Origin: Ptychodera flava
Taxonomy: Eukaryota > Hemichordata > Enteropneusta > Ptychoderidae
NCBI RefSeq assembly: GCF_041260155.1
Contig: NC_091942.1
Coordinates: 3,338,501-3,402,500 of the forward strand
Direction of reading: 5' to 3'
DNA length: 64,000 bases
In this document: positions 1-11,494 of the stretch, one piece after another
Layout: each line of letters begins with the position of its first letter
Numbering within the stretch: the stretch's first letter is position 1
Made by a program: the position numbers and the translations under genes
The notes under the pieces: model-generated
What the model saw: only the letters and a program-made list of their open reading frames with translations
Database searches by the model: none
What the model was told of the DNA's origin: nothing

Positions 1-1157
1 TTACGCAAAGCTTTTGACCTGGTGAACCATGATGTGCTTCTTAAAAAGCTTGAAATCTATAATTGTGATATAACATCCATAAACTGGTTTCATTCATATC
101 TCTCAAATAGGAAACAAGTTGTGTGTTTTCAAGATCAAATTTCTGATGCTTTACCGATATCTACTGGGGTTCCTCAAGGTAGCATACTTGGGCCCCTTTT
201 TCATATTGTTTATTAATGATTTACCTTTAGCTGTCAACAACACCATTGAAATGTATGCCGATGATTCTACAATCATGGCAAAAGGAAAGAACCTGGCAGA
301 AATTGAAAAAAACACTCAATGATGATCTTGAATCAGTAAGACATTGGTGTATGCAAAATAAAATGGTTATAAATACAAGTAAAACAAAGACCATGCTTAT
401 GACCACACATCAGAGATTGTCACGTCTACCAAGAAATGTTCTTCATAGTAAACTTGGTCAGAATATTTTAGAGTCTGTAAATGAAGAAAGACTTCTGGGT
501 ATAGTGGTAGATCAACACTTGAACTGGAAGTCAAATACTGATTCAATTTATAAAAAGGTCAATTCACGTGTAGCTCTACTTAGACGTATAATACGATATT
601 TACCATTAAGTAGTAGACGAACATATTATAATGCATATATACTTCCCCATTTGGACTATTGTTGTAGTGCATGGGGAACTGGTGCAAATATAAACAAGTT
701 ATTCAAATTACAGAAACGCGCTGTGCGTGTTATGATGGGCACTAAGTATAATTATCCGACCAATGGACTTTTTAGATCATTACATATTATGCCTTTACCA
801 GATAGAATTTTATACAAAAATATGTGTTTAGTTTTTAAATCCTTGAAAGGTATAGCCCTATTGTATATGACGAAAATGTTCCAATATGTCAGTCAGTGTC
901 ATAGCCGTGTGACCAGAGCTAGCTCCCAAAATAAGCTTGATATCCCTAGAGCCAAATTGAATGTTTTTAAAAACACATGGTCAGTACAGGGAGCTATGGA
1001 ATGGAATAAGTTGAAAACAGAAGTCAAATCTTCTGAGACACTTGTCTCTTTTAAAAGAAATTATTTAAAACATATTGGGCAGAATTTTAATTTTTTCTTG
1101 CTTTTCCTGTTAAATGTGGCAGTTGTTATATGTGGTTATTTGTATTTTCACTCTTGA
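1..1157 (+). pseudogene. LINE reverse transcriptase, 3' portion, two frameshifts
   Basis: The protein reads in three successive frames. The first covers 1-216 and includes KAFDLVNHDVLL and GVPQGSILGPL, which are RT palm motifs. The second, to about 322, carries FINDLP and the catalytic MYADD box at 251-265. The third runs from about 320 to the stop at 1155-1157 and holds the thumb and C-terminal domain. The breaks lie near 195 and near 312, the latter in an A run. Endonuclease and any ORF1 would lie to the left of the window. The role in an intact element is target-primed reverse transcription. This copy cannot make the full protein unless the breaks are sequencing errors. Confidence 0.85.
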
Positions 1158-1280
1158 AAATTGTTTTTGTGATTTTTGTATATTTTGTTGTAATGTCGAG
1201 GGCCCTGGGGGAGATAAACTCTCTCTAGAGTTCACCAGGCTACCCTCATTAAATAAAGCCAAATAAAATAAAATAAAAAA
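1..1280 (+). mobile_element. 3' part of a non-LTR (LINE) retrotransposon, decayed
   Basis: The left edge of the window cuts into the reverse-transcriptase ORF. After it come a short 3' UTR and an A-rich tail of AAATAAAATA type ending near 1280, the usual 3' end of a LINE. The body is on the plus strand. The C-terminal region downstream of the RT (AWG and RAVRVM motifs, about 1000-1157) looks like the CR1/Jockey group. I cannot fix the clade, and I see no target-site duplication because the 5' end lies outside the window. Confidence 0.85.
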
Positions 1281-1629
1281 TACAGTCATTCCGTATTTTA
1301 AAGAAAGTGTTGTCTTGCAGTGTAAGATAGGAACTTAAAAGTGTCAATTCTAAAGTTTGAATACAGTATTTTGAATGAGCTGGGAATGTATTCAACTTTT
1401 TCTATGGATAACAAGATGTCCAGAACCGTTGTAAGAAAAATGTGATTGTGAAATATTAGTGCATGTTGCTTTCTAATACTAAATTCTGATAGAGAAAACC
1501 GAAAAGTATTAGGAACTAGTCATGCTTTTCATATTATTGCAGATTTTACAGTGATTAGTACACTTGGCAAAACAGACTTTCAATTACAGACATCAAGATA
1601 TTGCGGACATAAGTATATCTTTGATATAT

Positions 1630-1803
1630 TAAAATACCGCGCCCGAAGGCGCGCCGAAAAATATTAAACATCCAGAAATCTCTGATATATGTGTCTGATA
1701 TATGAAAGTCATGCGGCAGAAGGGCATGCTGGAAAATATGGATATTTTAAAGTAAAGCGCCTGAAAGGCGCGCTGAAAAAATTCAAACATACAGATATCT
1801 ATG

Positions 1804-1895
<92 letters not shown>

Positions 1896-1985
1896 GCGGC
1901 AGAAGGGTATGCTGGAAAATGTGTCTGATATTTTAAAGTAAAGCGCCTGAAAGGCGCGCCGAGAAATTTTAAAAATACAGATATC

Positions 1986-2071
<86 letters not shown>

Positions 2072-2160
2072 TAAATTTTCACGCCCAAAGGGGCGCTGAA
2101 AAATATGTCTGATTATCATTAAAGTTACGCGCCCGAAGGGCGTGCCAAAAATGCAACTGA
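1630..2160. repeat. Satellite-like units with a GC hairpin and embedded (AT)n
   Basis: A GC hairpin of the type GCGCCTGAAAGGCGC, followed by GCGCNGAAAAAT, occurs near 1640, 1755, 1941, 2080 and 2127. Between the hairpins the units share GCGGCAGAAGGGYATGCTGGA (1713-, 1896-) and ATACAGATATCTATKATATA. The ATATATA end of that motif has expanded into long (AT)n runs at 1805-1895 and 1988-2072. The block therefore looks like three to five diverged tandem copies with microsatellite growth inside them. The open frame across it is low complexity and not coding. Confidence 0.7.
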
Positions 2161-2161
2161 A

Positions 2162-5100
2162 TGATGAAATTTGTGGCTGGTATAATGCATTTTAGGCAAG
2201 TATGAGCCCATGTCAAAATTCAAAAACACGCTGACCTCCCCCCCCTCCCCAATTGGGCATTTCAAAAACATGGCGATCCCCCCTCATGAATCCACCGCCC
2301 CCTCCCCCCAGGCCGCAGAAACTTACCAGTCCCTAAGCTTACATTGCCTCAATTTACACCAGAATTAGGAGTGGTAGCGTAGGGACTTTAACACGTATGA
2401 GGCAGGTTGCTTTTGTCAAAGTGAAACAATCAGGTTGTGATCGGAATATATATCTGTCTACGGTTGTTGAAGTCTCGAGGCAAAAAGTAGAGATCGATAA
2501 TGGATCTTTCCTCGGGTAACTGGGAAAACACATGCTGAGTGAGTCATGTTAAAATCTTCAAGACCTACCCGACGCACGAAAAAACCTAGCGAGAAAACAA
2601 ACGCTCAGTGTTGACGGAGTGCCCACGCCCTGCTTCCTCCAAAACAATCCACACCATGCGACTAGAAACGAGACCCCCGTGTCCACAATGACGACCAACA
2701 CTCCTACAAAATATAGACGCTAGAGAGAAGAATTTACAAGAAACCATGAGTCTAGCTTGGTAACAAGTGGGAGGTAACTTTGTTTGCCACAAATAAAATA
2801 GGTGAAACGGTCCCTTTAAAGGGATAAACAGTCGTCAGAACTGTGCCTGTAAGAGTTTCTTGTTTACAAACAGTATATTTTGTGTACGATATCTAAATGC
2901 ACCTCATCATCATAGCTGCAACATTTAAATTAAACTATGTAGATTGTGACAGACATGTTTTAACTTTCATCAATCACCATTGTACTTTGGATACTGTATT
3001 TACATCGGTCGTGTGGGTCTCATACGATCTTTGAGTGCATTTTAGACGACTTTATACTGACTTTATCCCTTTAACACTTCCACAAAAGTTAACATCATTA
3101 AAATACAGGTGTGCTATGCAAACAAAAACCGTACTGAACAAATATCGTGGAAACATGTTGTTTTTAATGCTACTTGATAAGAAATACAAATAATTATAAA
3201 AATACATAAGTGCATGAAACAGCGTTTGGATGGAGGGTGGTGTGCAAGATGCCTAAAACACTGTTTACAAGTTGACAAATATCCAAATTGACAGAACTTT
3301 GAACTTTTCATCCGATGGCTAATTAAAAGGTGACAGATAATTCCCCTGAACTATGAAGCACCACTCTCCCGCCATCTTAGTATTTACGGCCGGGGGTAGG
3401 GGGTAACTCAAATATTTGAAAGCTACAAGGTGTTTGCTCAAAATGCGCAGAAAAAGAAGGGGGTACTCAATTTTTGGTTCAAAATAAATTGAGACGCCTC
3501 CCAGATGCACACATCAGTTTTTTCAAAATTTTTTAATGCGAGAGGGGGACATCCCCTCTCGCGTTCTCCCTCTTGGGGTGTTCTAACAGTTTTACTTAGT
3601 TAAAAATCAAATTGAAAATACCTCTCGGATATTTCACTACACACATCAACTTCTCATTTTTACAGGATCCAGGACAAAATTGAACTGTTGTGAATTCATC
3701 CTTTATTATCACAAAAACATACATTTTAATTGATTTCACTGACATCAGTAACCATTTTGACATTTCACCATACCGTATTCAGGCTTTACATTATAAGCTG
3801 GCTGCTGGAGAAATTGCACGGCTGGCGAAGTTGCAAACAAATTTATAATGAATGGATTAAAAAATACTAACCCTGACTGATGGTCCTCTAACTTACGTTT
3901 ACAGAAATGTAATATTTTGCGAATGACGCAAGAAGGTCGCAGATTTTCCATTCCTGCGTATTCTTTGGCCTTCAATCTCCGGGCACACTGAGAACATTTT
4001 TACAAAATGTATTTTGTTTGTTTGGTTGTTTAATATTGCGACTCAAGCACTGATCATGCAAAAAATGTAATAATTGTATCAGTGTTCAATATCAGTGTTC
4101 AATGTCTTTTTCAAACAATTTCACCGAGTGCAAAATAAATTGAAACACCTTTTCAGATTGCATCATTACACACATTTTTACTGAGTAAAAGAACACAAAT
4201 TAAAAACACCTCTTAAATTGAACCAGACTGCACATTGCACACATCAATTTCTCAAAACTTTCCACGCAAGGTTGGGTGGGGGACGCCCCGCTCCGACACT
4301 TTCCCTCTCAGCCTCTCACGTGTTCTCCCCTGTACTTTCAAATTCTGCCCAGTCAGATATCCTACTGAAAACCCTGTCATAATAACCATTCAAATTAAAC
4401 AATACTATATGGTTGGATACTGGTTATAGCGTTAGCTTTTATATCTATATTTTGGTGTGACTTTGAATTTCATTTTGTTGGTTTCAGCTTTTTCAACCGT
4501 CATGAGATAACCGATGATAATCTAGTAGGGTACACCGGGATTTGAAAGGTCTTTACTATTGCTGTATTTTTGTAAATTTACAAATACATGTGGGGGGTGG
4601 GGGCAGTCAAAATTTCTGAATTAGAAAGGTGGCTACTCAAATTCATCATGGTTGGCAGGGAGTACTCGAAATTTGGGATTTTCCGATGAAACCCCCCTCA
4701 GGCTGTAGATAATGACAGCTCCCTTATGATGGAGGGACTGTAGTGGCACCAAATATCGAGCAGAGCGGCGCCCTCCTGCTGCCCCACACTCCGTATTAAA
4801 TATATTAGTAAAACATAAAATCTTGAATAAAAGATATTGTAGGTGGTCATTTGATCATCCCTTCCTCGATGCAGTGACACATCCCTTGTAAATTTCCTGA
4901 AACTATATTCCCAATATCTATTGCTAGCGTATAAACAACAGCTATCTCAGTTTACCATCGACTTTTGCAGGTTAAAAACCGATAATAGGCTATCAATATT
5001 CATATGTTGATATTACGCCGAGCGCGCATTAGATTACGCACTCATCCATGAATTTTAACAGAAGAGCACTTGTTTATTCAACCATTTTAAAAGCTTAATG

Positions 5101-5873
5101 GATTGCCATTCTATTACTTAGTTTTGTTTACATTAACTTAAATTAATTAATGTATTGAATAGCATGTTAATTGGGGCAACCTTTCATAGTCCGAGATTAG
5201 CAACGTCGTCAGATCGACTCCAATGATGCGGGCCGTGTCGCCAATAATCAAAAAACGAGGGCTTCATCACATGAAATACTCCAGTAAAGCGATGAAAACC
5301 TGAGTATACAAAAATGTAGAGGGACCAAATCCACGTATAATATTTCGCGTCGGTCAAATAATTGCCTGCTATGTCTTCCCCTTGTGCTGGTCTAAAATTG
5401 TCACGCAGTAATTTCTTTGTCCTTTGGTTCTGGGCATTTTTTCGACTGAAAGCAAAAGCAACTAAAAGGCAATATGTGTCACGCAGTTTACGTCCACATC
5501 AGCTGACTTTGCAGATGAACCAACGCTTTCTCTCCCCTGTATTGATGACTTTGAAAATTTTGTACTACTTTGCACAAGTAACGCTATTAGAAGCCTGACT
5601 AGTGCGTGGATAGGGATTGAATGAGTGGGTATTATGTACAACAGAATATGAACAAAATTATAACTGCACAGCATACGGCAGTTGAGTTTCCAAGCGTTAC
5701 TGTTCTTTCAGAATACTGATACCAGTCTGATTGACATTTTCAATGTCGACGATAAGAACTTGGCTCCATGGTCATGCACCAAACACTTACTGATCAGGAT
5801 CTCAAAAATCACCTGCATGAAAGCATGGAAAGTTACACATATCACCTGGGCAACAACTAATTTCTCTGAGTTC
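2162..5873. other. Gene-free stretch with dispersed and degenerate repeats
   Basis: No credible gene is seen. There is a C-rich low-complexity patch at 2231-2315. A GGGGGTAACTCAAAT-type dispersed repeat lies at 3390-3500 and again at 4590-4710. Four degenerate copies of an AAATTGAAACACCTCT...ACACACATCA motif occur near 3480, 3605, 4130 and 4195. The short open frames here look random in composition. Confidence 0.5.
3390..3500. repeat. Dispersed repeat with GGGGGTAACTCAAAT motif
   Basis: A G-rich block is followed by TAACTCAAATATTTGAAAG and then GGGGGTACTCAATTTTTGG. Related sequence recurs at about 4590-4710 and at about 30775-30860, in the last case next to CCGTAAATGATGAC, the complement of the TTTACGGC seen at 3383. 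It is a short non-coding interspersed repeat of unknown type. Confidence 0.4.
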
Positions 5874-5882
5874 TTATGAAAG

Positions 5883-6451
5883 TGTTATGTAGGTCATTCC
5901 CCCACACTCATCATGACCTGAGTTCAATTAGTCTAGAACATTCTCAAGGTCACTGCCCTTGATGACCTAACAACCCACAACCTTGAATTCAATTAGTCAT
6001 GTTTGGAATGTTCTGGAAAGTTGATTAGTTGTGTAAGGGAGATAATTTTAGAACAGTAATTAGCATGTCAATAAAAGTTCTAGATTGTTCTTATATGCCT
6101 TTATAAAGGGACGTGCTCAGCTTCCAGTCAGACTTTGGGATCGTGTCTCTTGTGTGTTACTAAACTCCAGCAGTAGTCATTCTCAAGACTTTTCAAGACC
6201 TTCACTGTCAACGCTGGATTTATACTGTGGACTTTGTGCAGCTTCAAGCCTGCAAGGATGTTCATATCATCCGACTGACTGTTACAACTCTGAGACTGGA
6301 GCTTTGCCGTCCCAGCTGAGATAAGTAGTCTGTACACTTTTAAAGCTTGTACTCTATCCTGACTTAGCAATTAGTTTTATTTTCGTAATAAATTTTGTTT
6401 AAACGGAAACTGCTGAGTTCACCCTTTTGTTCGTTTTCTCTGCACGTAACA
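5883..6451 (+). repeat. 5' LTR of copy A
   Basis: It begins TGTTATGTAGG and ends GCACGTAACA, so the ends form the short inverted repeat TGTTA/TAACA. A TATA-like TTTATAAAGGG lies near 6100 and an AATAAA poly(A) signal near 6388, as expected for a U3-R-U5 structure. The 3' LTR (11495-12056) is nearly identical apart from a few small indels. Confidence 0.9.
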
Positions 6452-6454
6452 AAT

Positions 6455-6472
6455 TGGGGGCTTGTCCGGGAT
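6455..6472 (+). other. Primer-binding site resembling a tRNA-Pro site
   Basis: TGGGGGCTTGTCCGGGAT begins three bases after the 5' LTR. It differs at one base from the well-known tRNA-Pro primer site of gammaretroviruses (TGGGGGCTCGTCCGGGAT). The equivalent site in copy B (54493 onward) has lost a base and is altered at the end. Confidence 0.75.
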
Positions 6473-6553
6473 ACGAATATTTTGAGCCGTTTGACAACAT
6501 TTTGCCTACCTTTTCAAAACTACTTTACACTGTGAACTCAGCGAAATTTAATC

Positions 6554-8001
6554 ATGGCGGAATTTAAACCAGAGGAAATGGATGACCTTGATCAGGACAC
6601 ATTTGATTCCCTCAGAAAAGACGACCTCATAACACTGGCCAATTTCCTCAAGGTAGAAGTTAAACGATCTATGCGCAAGCGAGAAATACAGTTCAAGATT
6701 GCAAAACATTTAGTTAAATCAGGCCATTTTGAGGAGTCTGCCTTAAAAGATTATGAGCCCGAGTCTACCTCTGAACTCAGAAAATTAGAATTAGAAATGC
6801 AGACAAATTTGGAGATCAAGAAACTAGAATTACAAATGAGAGAGAAAGAATTAGAAATGGAAGAAAGACAAAGAGAGAAAGAAAGAGAGGAAAAAGAAAA
6901 GGAAAGAGAATTAGCAGAACACCGACTGCAATTAGAAATGAAACGTTTAGAGCTTGGACAGTCAGGAAAATTCTTCCCTTCAGACAAGTTTGACATCACT
7001 AAGCATTTCAGGCTAGTTCCCCCTTTCCAAGAAAAGGATGTTGATAAATATTTCCTTCATTTTGAGAAAATTGCTCAGAGTCTGAACTGGCCTAAGGAGT
7101 CCTAGTCTATGCTTTTGCAGAGTGCTTTGTTGGGTAAAGCCAGAGAAATTTACATTCAGTTGTCAGTAGAGCAGGCTTCAAATTATGATTCTGTGAAGGA
7201 ATTAATTCTCAAGGCTATGAGTTGGTGCCTGAAGCTTACCGTCAGAAATTTAGGGATTGTGAGAAGGTGAAGGATCAAACTTATGTTGAATTTGCTCGAA
7301 CAAAAGAACAACTGTTTGATCGTTGGTGTTCTTCTGAAAAGGTCAGTCAGAATTATGACAAATTACGACAGCTCGTTTTGATTGAGGAATTTAAGAGGTG
7401 CATTCGGAGTGACATCAAGACGTTTATCAATGAACAAAAGGCAGATACATTGGAGGTTGCTGCACGTTTGGCCGATGATTACTCATTGACTCACAAATCT
7501 TCATTTCTCAGCAAACCATCCCAGTCCTTTTCCTACAGAAACAATGCAGGTAAATTTAACTCCTCCTTTTCATCCAAGAATTTTTCAAAGGAGAGTAGGA
7601 AATCAAATGAAAACAGTTCACAAAATTCAAGTAACACTCCCACATCATCAGATCCCAAGTCTCAATCTCCTTCTGACAAACAGTTCGGTACACTTTCTTG
7701 TAATTATTGCAAGAAAGACGGCCATTTAATGTCAGAGTGTTTCAAATTGAAAAGGAAACGTGAAGGTCAAAGTGGTCAAAGTGGATCTAAGCCCACCGGC
7801 TTTATTTCTTCATCAACTCAATTAGAGTCTAATAATGTGTGCAACACATTTTCTGAGGTTAAACCCCTCTTATCCCCAATTAATGAGGTCAAGGTCAATT
7901 CTTCTCAAGATAGCATTATGGGTATTTTCGAGCCATTTATTCATAATGGTTTTATATCACTTTCTAGTGATTTCTCTTCCGCTACCCCTGTCAAATTTTA
8001 A
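6554..8001 (+). pseudogene. gag of copy A, with a nonsense codon and a frameshift
   Basis: The start is the ATG at 6554, in an AATCATGG context, conserved in copy B at 54592. The first 183 codons include a highly charged predicted coiled coil (about residues 75-140, rich in E, K and R). They end at a TAG at 7103-7105, where copy B has TGG. A one-base deletion near 7214 moves the rest into another frame (7222-8001). That part holds a Ser/Asn-rich linker and a CCHC zinc knuckle at 7699-7740 (C-x2-C-x4-H-x4-C), the nucleic-acid-binding motif of Gag. Gag forms the intracellular particle that packages element RNA. Confidence 0.85.
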
Positions 8002-8290
8002 GAGATACCGGGGCTTCCCAGTCTCTTTTGTTGGCAGATACCCTGCCGTTTTCTGAAAAGTCATTTGTTCAAGTTCATTTTCAGGTTCTAAAGTTCTTAT
8101 TAAGGGGGTAGATTGTAATGACTACATTCCTGTTCCTCTCCATAATGTCTATTTGTCCTCGGACTTTGTTTCTGGACCTGTGACTTTAGGTATTAGGCCT
8201 TTTTTGCCTTTTGAAGGGATTCACCTTCTTCTTGGAAACGACCTTGCTGGGGACAAGGTCATTACTAATCCACTTGTGACTGACTGATAA
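7975..8290 (+). pseudogene. Aspartic protease of copy A
   Basis: The active-site motif DTGAS starts at 8004 directly after the gag frame. Copy B keeps it in frame with gag. Here a one-base loss in the A run at about 7995 breaks the frame just before the motif, so gag stops at 8001. A downstream GIRPFLPFEGIHLLLGNDLAG-type segment near 8190-8250 is the usual retropepsin C-terminal half. The enzyme would cleave the Gag-Pol polyprotein. Confidence 0.75.
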
Positions 8291-8431
8291 TCCTAGTTTA
8301 GATCAGGATCCAGAGCCAATTGAACAAGAGATACCCGATTTATTTCCTTCATGTGCCATTACTCGAGCCATGTCAAAGAAAACTTCCGAGAATCAAATAC
8401 TCTCAAAATAATGTCACAGATGTTGACTTAA

Positions 8432-9766
8432 ATGACACCTTTCTCAGTCAGGTGTTTGACACGGATCATTCCGTTATCCCTCGTGGATTTGCAAACTTCC
8501 AGTAAAACTGCTGACCAAAGTCAGACATTTTCTAGATCAAATCTCATTGCAGAACAACACAAAGACCCAGATATTTTGTCTTTGTTTGACAGGGTAGATG
8601 ATGAAGGTAAAACTTCAGATAGCTCTGTTTCCTATTATACAAAGTCTGGTATTCTCATGCGTAAATGGAGACCTCCAGATGTTTTGGTTGATGACGATTG
8701 GGCTATAAAACATCAAATTGTGGTTCCAAAGCCCTACCGTGCTGAAATATTGCGCCTGGCCCATGAAACGCCCTGGGCTGGTCACTTAGGAGTCAGGAAA
8801 ACTTATCATAAAATTCTCAGTCACTTTTATTGGCCTAATCTCAGGCAGGATGTAGCACATTTCTGTAAAACTTGTCACACATGTCAGATGGTAGGAAAGC
8901 CGAATCAGACCATTCCAAAGGCCCCTTTACAGCCAATTCCTGCATTTCAAGAACCATTTAGTAGGATTCTAATAGACTGTGTTGGGCCCCTACCAAAAAC
9001 AAGATCAGGAAATGAGTACATGCTGACAATTATGTGTACATCAACTCGGTTCCCAGAAGCCATACCACTGAGAAACATAAAGACAAAGACTATAGTGAAA
9101 GCTTTAGTCAAATTTTTCACTTTATTTGGCCTCCCTAAATGTGTCCAGTCCGATCAAGGCTCCAACTTTATGTCTGGAATTTTTCAACAAGTAATGGATC
9201 AGCTAGGCATTAAACAGTATACGTCATCCGCCTATCATCCAGAAAGTCAGGGTGCTCTTGAGCGATTTCATCAAACTTTGAAAAACATGATTAGGACCTA
9301 CTGTTTTGACACAGAGAAGCAGTGGGATGAAGGAATTCATTTTCTGCTCTTTGCTGTTAGAGAGTCAATTCAAGAGTCTCTTGGTTTTAGCCCATTTGAG
9401 CTTGTATTTGGACACACAGTCCGTGGCCCACTTAAGCTCGTCAAAGAGAAATTCCTATCAGACGATGATGATTGTCTGAATATTTTGCAATATGTGTCAG
9501 ATTTTCGTACAAAACTCTCTAAAGCATGTGAATTAGCCAGAGAAAATCTTGAGTCATCTCAGCAGTCAATGAAAACCAAATATGACAAAAACACCTCAAA
9601 ACGGAAGTTTGAACCAGGTCAAAAAGTTCTTGTTCTACTTCCGGTTCCTGGCAAACCACTCCATGCTCGTTACTTTGGGCCATACCTAATTGATAAGAAA
9701 TTGAGTGATTTAAATTACATCATAATAACACCTGACAGGCGAAAACAAAACAGCTATGTCACATAA
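8432..9766 (+). CDS. Integrase region of copy A, located upstream of RT
   Basis: An open frame of 444 codons. The zinc-binding HHCC domain (H-x6-H, then CKTCHTC) spans about 8760-8890. The DDE core follows: the first Asp in LIDCVGPLP near 8975, the second in QSDQGSNF near 9155, and the Glu in ESQGALERFHQ near 9255. The C-terminal part (about 9600-9760) carries FEPGQKVLVLLP and ARYFGPY, a GPY/F-like module. The ATG at 8432 is unlikely to be a real start, since the domain would be made as part of a Pol polyprotein. The frame closes two codons before the conserved NMLKPY segment because of a small indel relative to copy B. Confidence 0.85.
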   Translation: MTPFSVRCLTRIIPLSLVDLQTSSKTADQSQTFSRSNLIAEQHKDPDILSLFDRVDDEGKTSDSSVSYYTKSGILMRKWRPPDVLVDDDWAIKHQIVVPKPYRAEILRLAHETPWAGHLGVRKTYHKILSHFYWPNLRQDVAHFCKTCHTCQMVGKPNQTIPKAPLQPIPAFQEPFSRILIDCVGPLPKTRSGNEYMLTIMCTSTRFPEAIPLRNIKTKTIVKALVKFFTLFGLPKCVQSDQGSNFMSGIFQQVMDQLGIKQYTSSAYHPESQGALERFHQTLKNMIRTYCFDTEKQWDEGIHFLLFAVRESIQESLGFSPFELVFGHTVRGPLKLVKEKFLSDDDDCLNILQYVSDFRTKLSKACELARENLESSQQSMKTKYDKNTSKRKFEPGQKVLVLLPVPGKPLHARYFGPYLIDKKLSDLNYIIITPDRRKQNSYVT

Positions 9767-9768
9767 AT

Positions 9769-11333
9769 ATGCTTAAGCCATATTTGGATAGGGATAATCC
9801 TACTAAAACAAAGCCTGTCAGTACAGTCAGTTCTGGCCATTATGAAGATAGTGATACTGAAACTGACTTGAGTGAAAAAACTCTAAACTCAAAGCTGGGC
9901 TCGGTCAAGCTTCAGAACTCAGAAATCCTGGAGAAGCTGGAGTCTACAAAGTTGGCACACCTCCAGCCAGAACAACAACAACAGGTGAAAGAACTGCTCC
10001 ACGAATATAAACACCTGTTTCAAGATGTTCCAACGAGGACAAACGTCATCTATCACGACGTTGATGTTGGGGACAGTAAGCCTGTAAAACAACATCCATA
10101 CAGACTGAATCCAACAAAAGCGAAATATCTCCAGGAAGAAGTCAAATACCTGCTGGACAATGACTTTATTGAACCCAGTAAAAGTAACTGGAGTTCGCCG
10201 TGCATACTTGTTCCCAAATCAGATCACAGTTATCGTATGTGCACGGACTTTAGGAAGGTCAACACTTTAACAAAGACAGACACTTTCCCAATCCCGAGGA
10301 TTGATGACTGCATCGACCGAGTGGGAAAACCAAGTATGTGACAAAATTTGACCTACTGAAGGGATTTTGGCAAGTCCCTCTGACGGATCGTGCTCGTGAA
10401 ATATCCGCCTTTGTTACACCAGACGGATTGTTCCAGTACAAGGTGATGCCATTCGGAATGAAGAACTCTCCGGCAACGTTCCAACGGATGATCAACGACG
10501 TCATATCCGGGCTAGACGGATGTGCAGCTTACGTTGACGACGTCGTCCTGTATAGTGACACCTGGGAGGAACACATCAAGCTCATGCGGAAGTTCTTTGA
10601 GAGACTGAGCAAAGCAATGTTGACTGTCAACCTTGCCAAATCTGAGTTTGGTTGGGCTAGGGTAACTTACCTCGGACATACTGTAGGACAGGGTGAGGTA
10701 AAACCTGGTGATGCCAAAATCAGTGCCATTTCAAGTTTTCCCATACCAAACTGCAAACGACAACTGATGCGCTTTCTCGGTATGGCTGGTTACTACAGAA
10801 AATTCTGTCCAAATTTCTCCACAATTACTGAGCCTTTGACTAACTTACTTAAAAAGAAAGTAAAGTTTGTTTGGTCAGAGCAATGCCAACAGGCATTTGA
10901 TACACTTAAAGCCATACTGCAAAGTGCCCCAGTGTTGTCTGCACCAGATTTCACTTTGCCATTCAAATTAGCTGTAGATGCTAGTGATACGGCTGCTGGT
11001 GCTGTTTTATTGCAAGAGGATAGTCATGGTATAGATCATCCTGTTTGCTATTTTTCACGCAAATTTAACAAATCCCAGAGAAACTACTCTACAATTGAAA
11101 AAGAGTGTTTATCTTTGATATTAGCTTTACAGCATTTTGAAGTTTATGTTACTTCTTCAAATCAGCCAATAGTGGTTTATATTGATCACAACCCTCTTGT
11201 TTTTCTGCAGAAATTTAAAGGCAAAAATCAGAGATTGCTAAGATGGAGTTTAATGTTACAGGAGTTTAATCTTGACATTAGACATATCAAAGGCAGAGAC
11301 AATTTAATTGCAGACTGTCTCTCTCGTATTTAG
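9769..11333 (+). pseudogene. Reverse transcriptase and RNase H of copy A
   Basis: Two overlapping frames, 9769-10341 and 10338-11333, are split by a one-base loss near 10328 relative to copy B. The RT fingers and palm begin near 10080 (KQHPYRLNP, then CTDFRKVN near 10240). The catalytic YVDD is at 10530-10541. A connection segment (GMAGYYRKF) precedes the RNase H domain, which opens with LAVDASDTAAGAVL near 10970 and ends at the TAG at 11331-11333. No integrase follows. Function: cDNA synthesis from element RNA and removal of the RNA strand. Confidence 0.88.
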
Positions 11334-11482
11334 AGTTTATTGTTGTTCACTTTCAAGAAATTTTATTGTTGTTCACTTTCAAGAAACTTTACTTTAGAGT
11401 AAAACAAAATTTGAGTACTTAAATCCTTTTCAAGATTACATTTGTAAAAGAAAGATTTTTCTTTGAAAAATTTTTTTTTTTT

Positions 11483-11494
11483 GAAGAGGGGGTG
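11483..11494 (+). other. Polypurine tract of copy A
   Basis: GAAGAGGGGG directly precedes the 3' LTR, with TG between. This is the standard place for the plus-strand primer of an LTR element. Copy B has GAAGAGGGG at 59431-59439. Confidence 0.7.
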
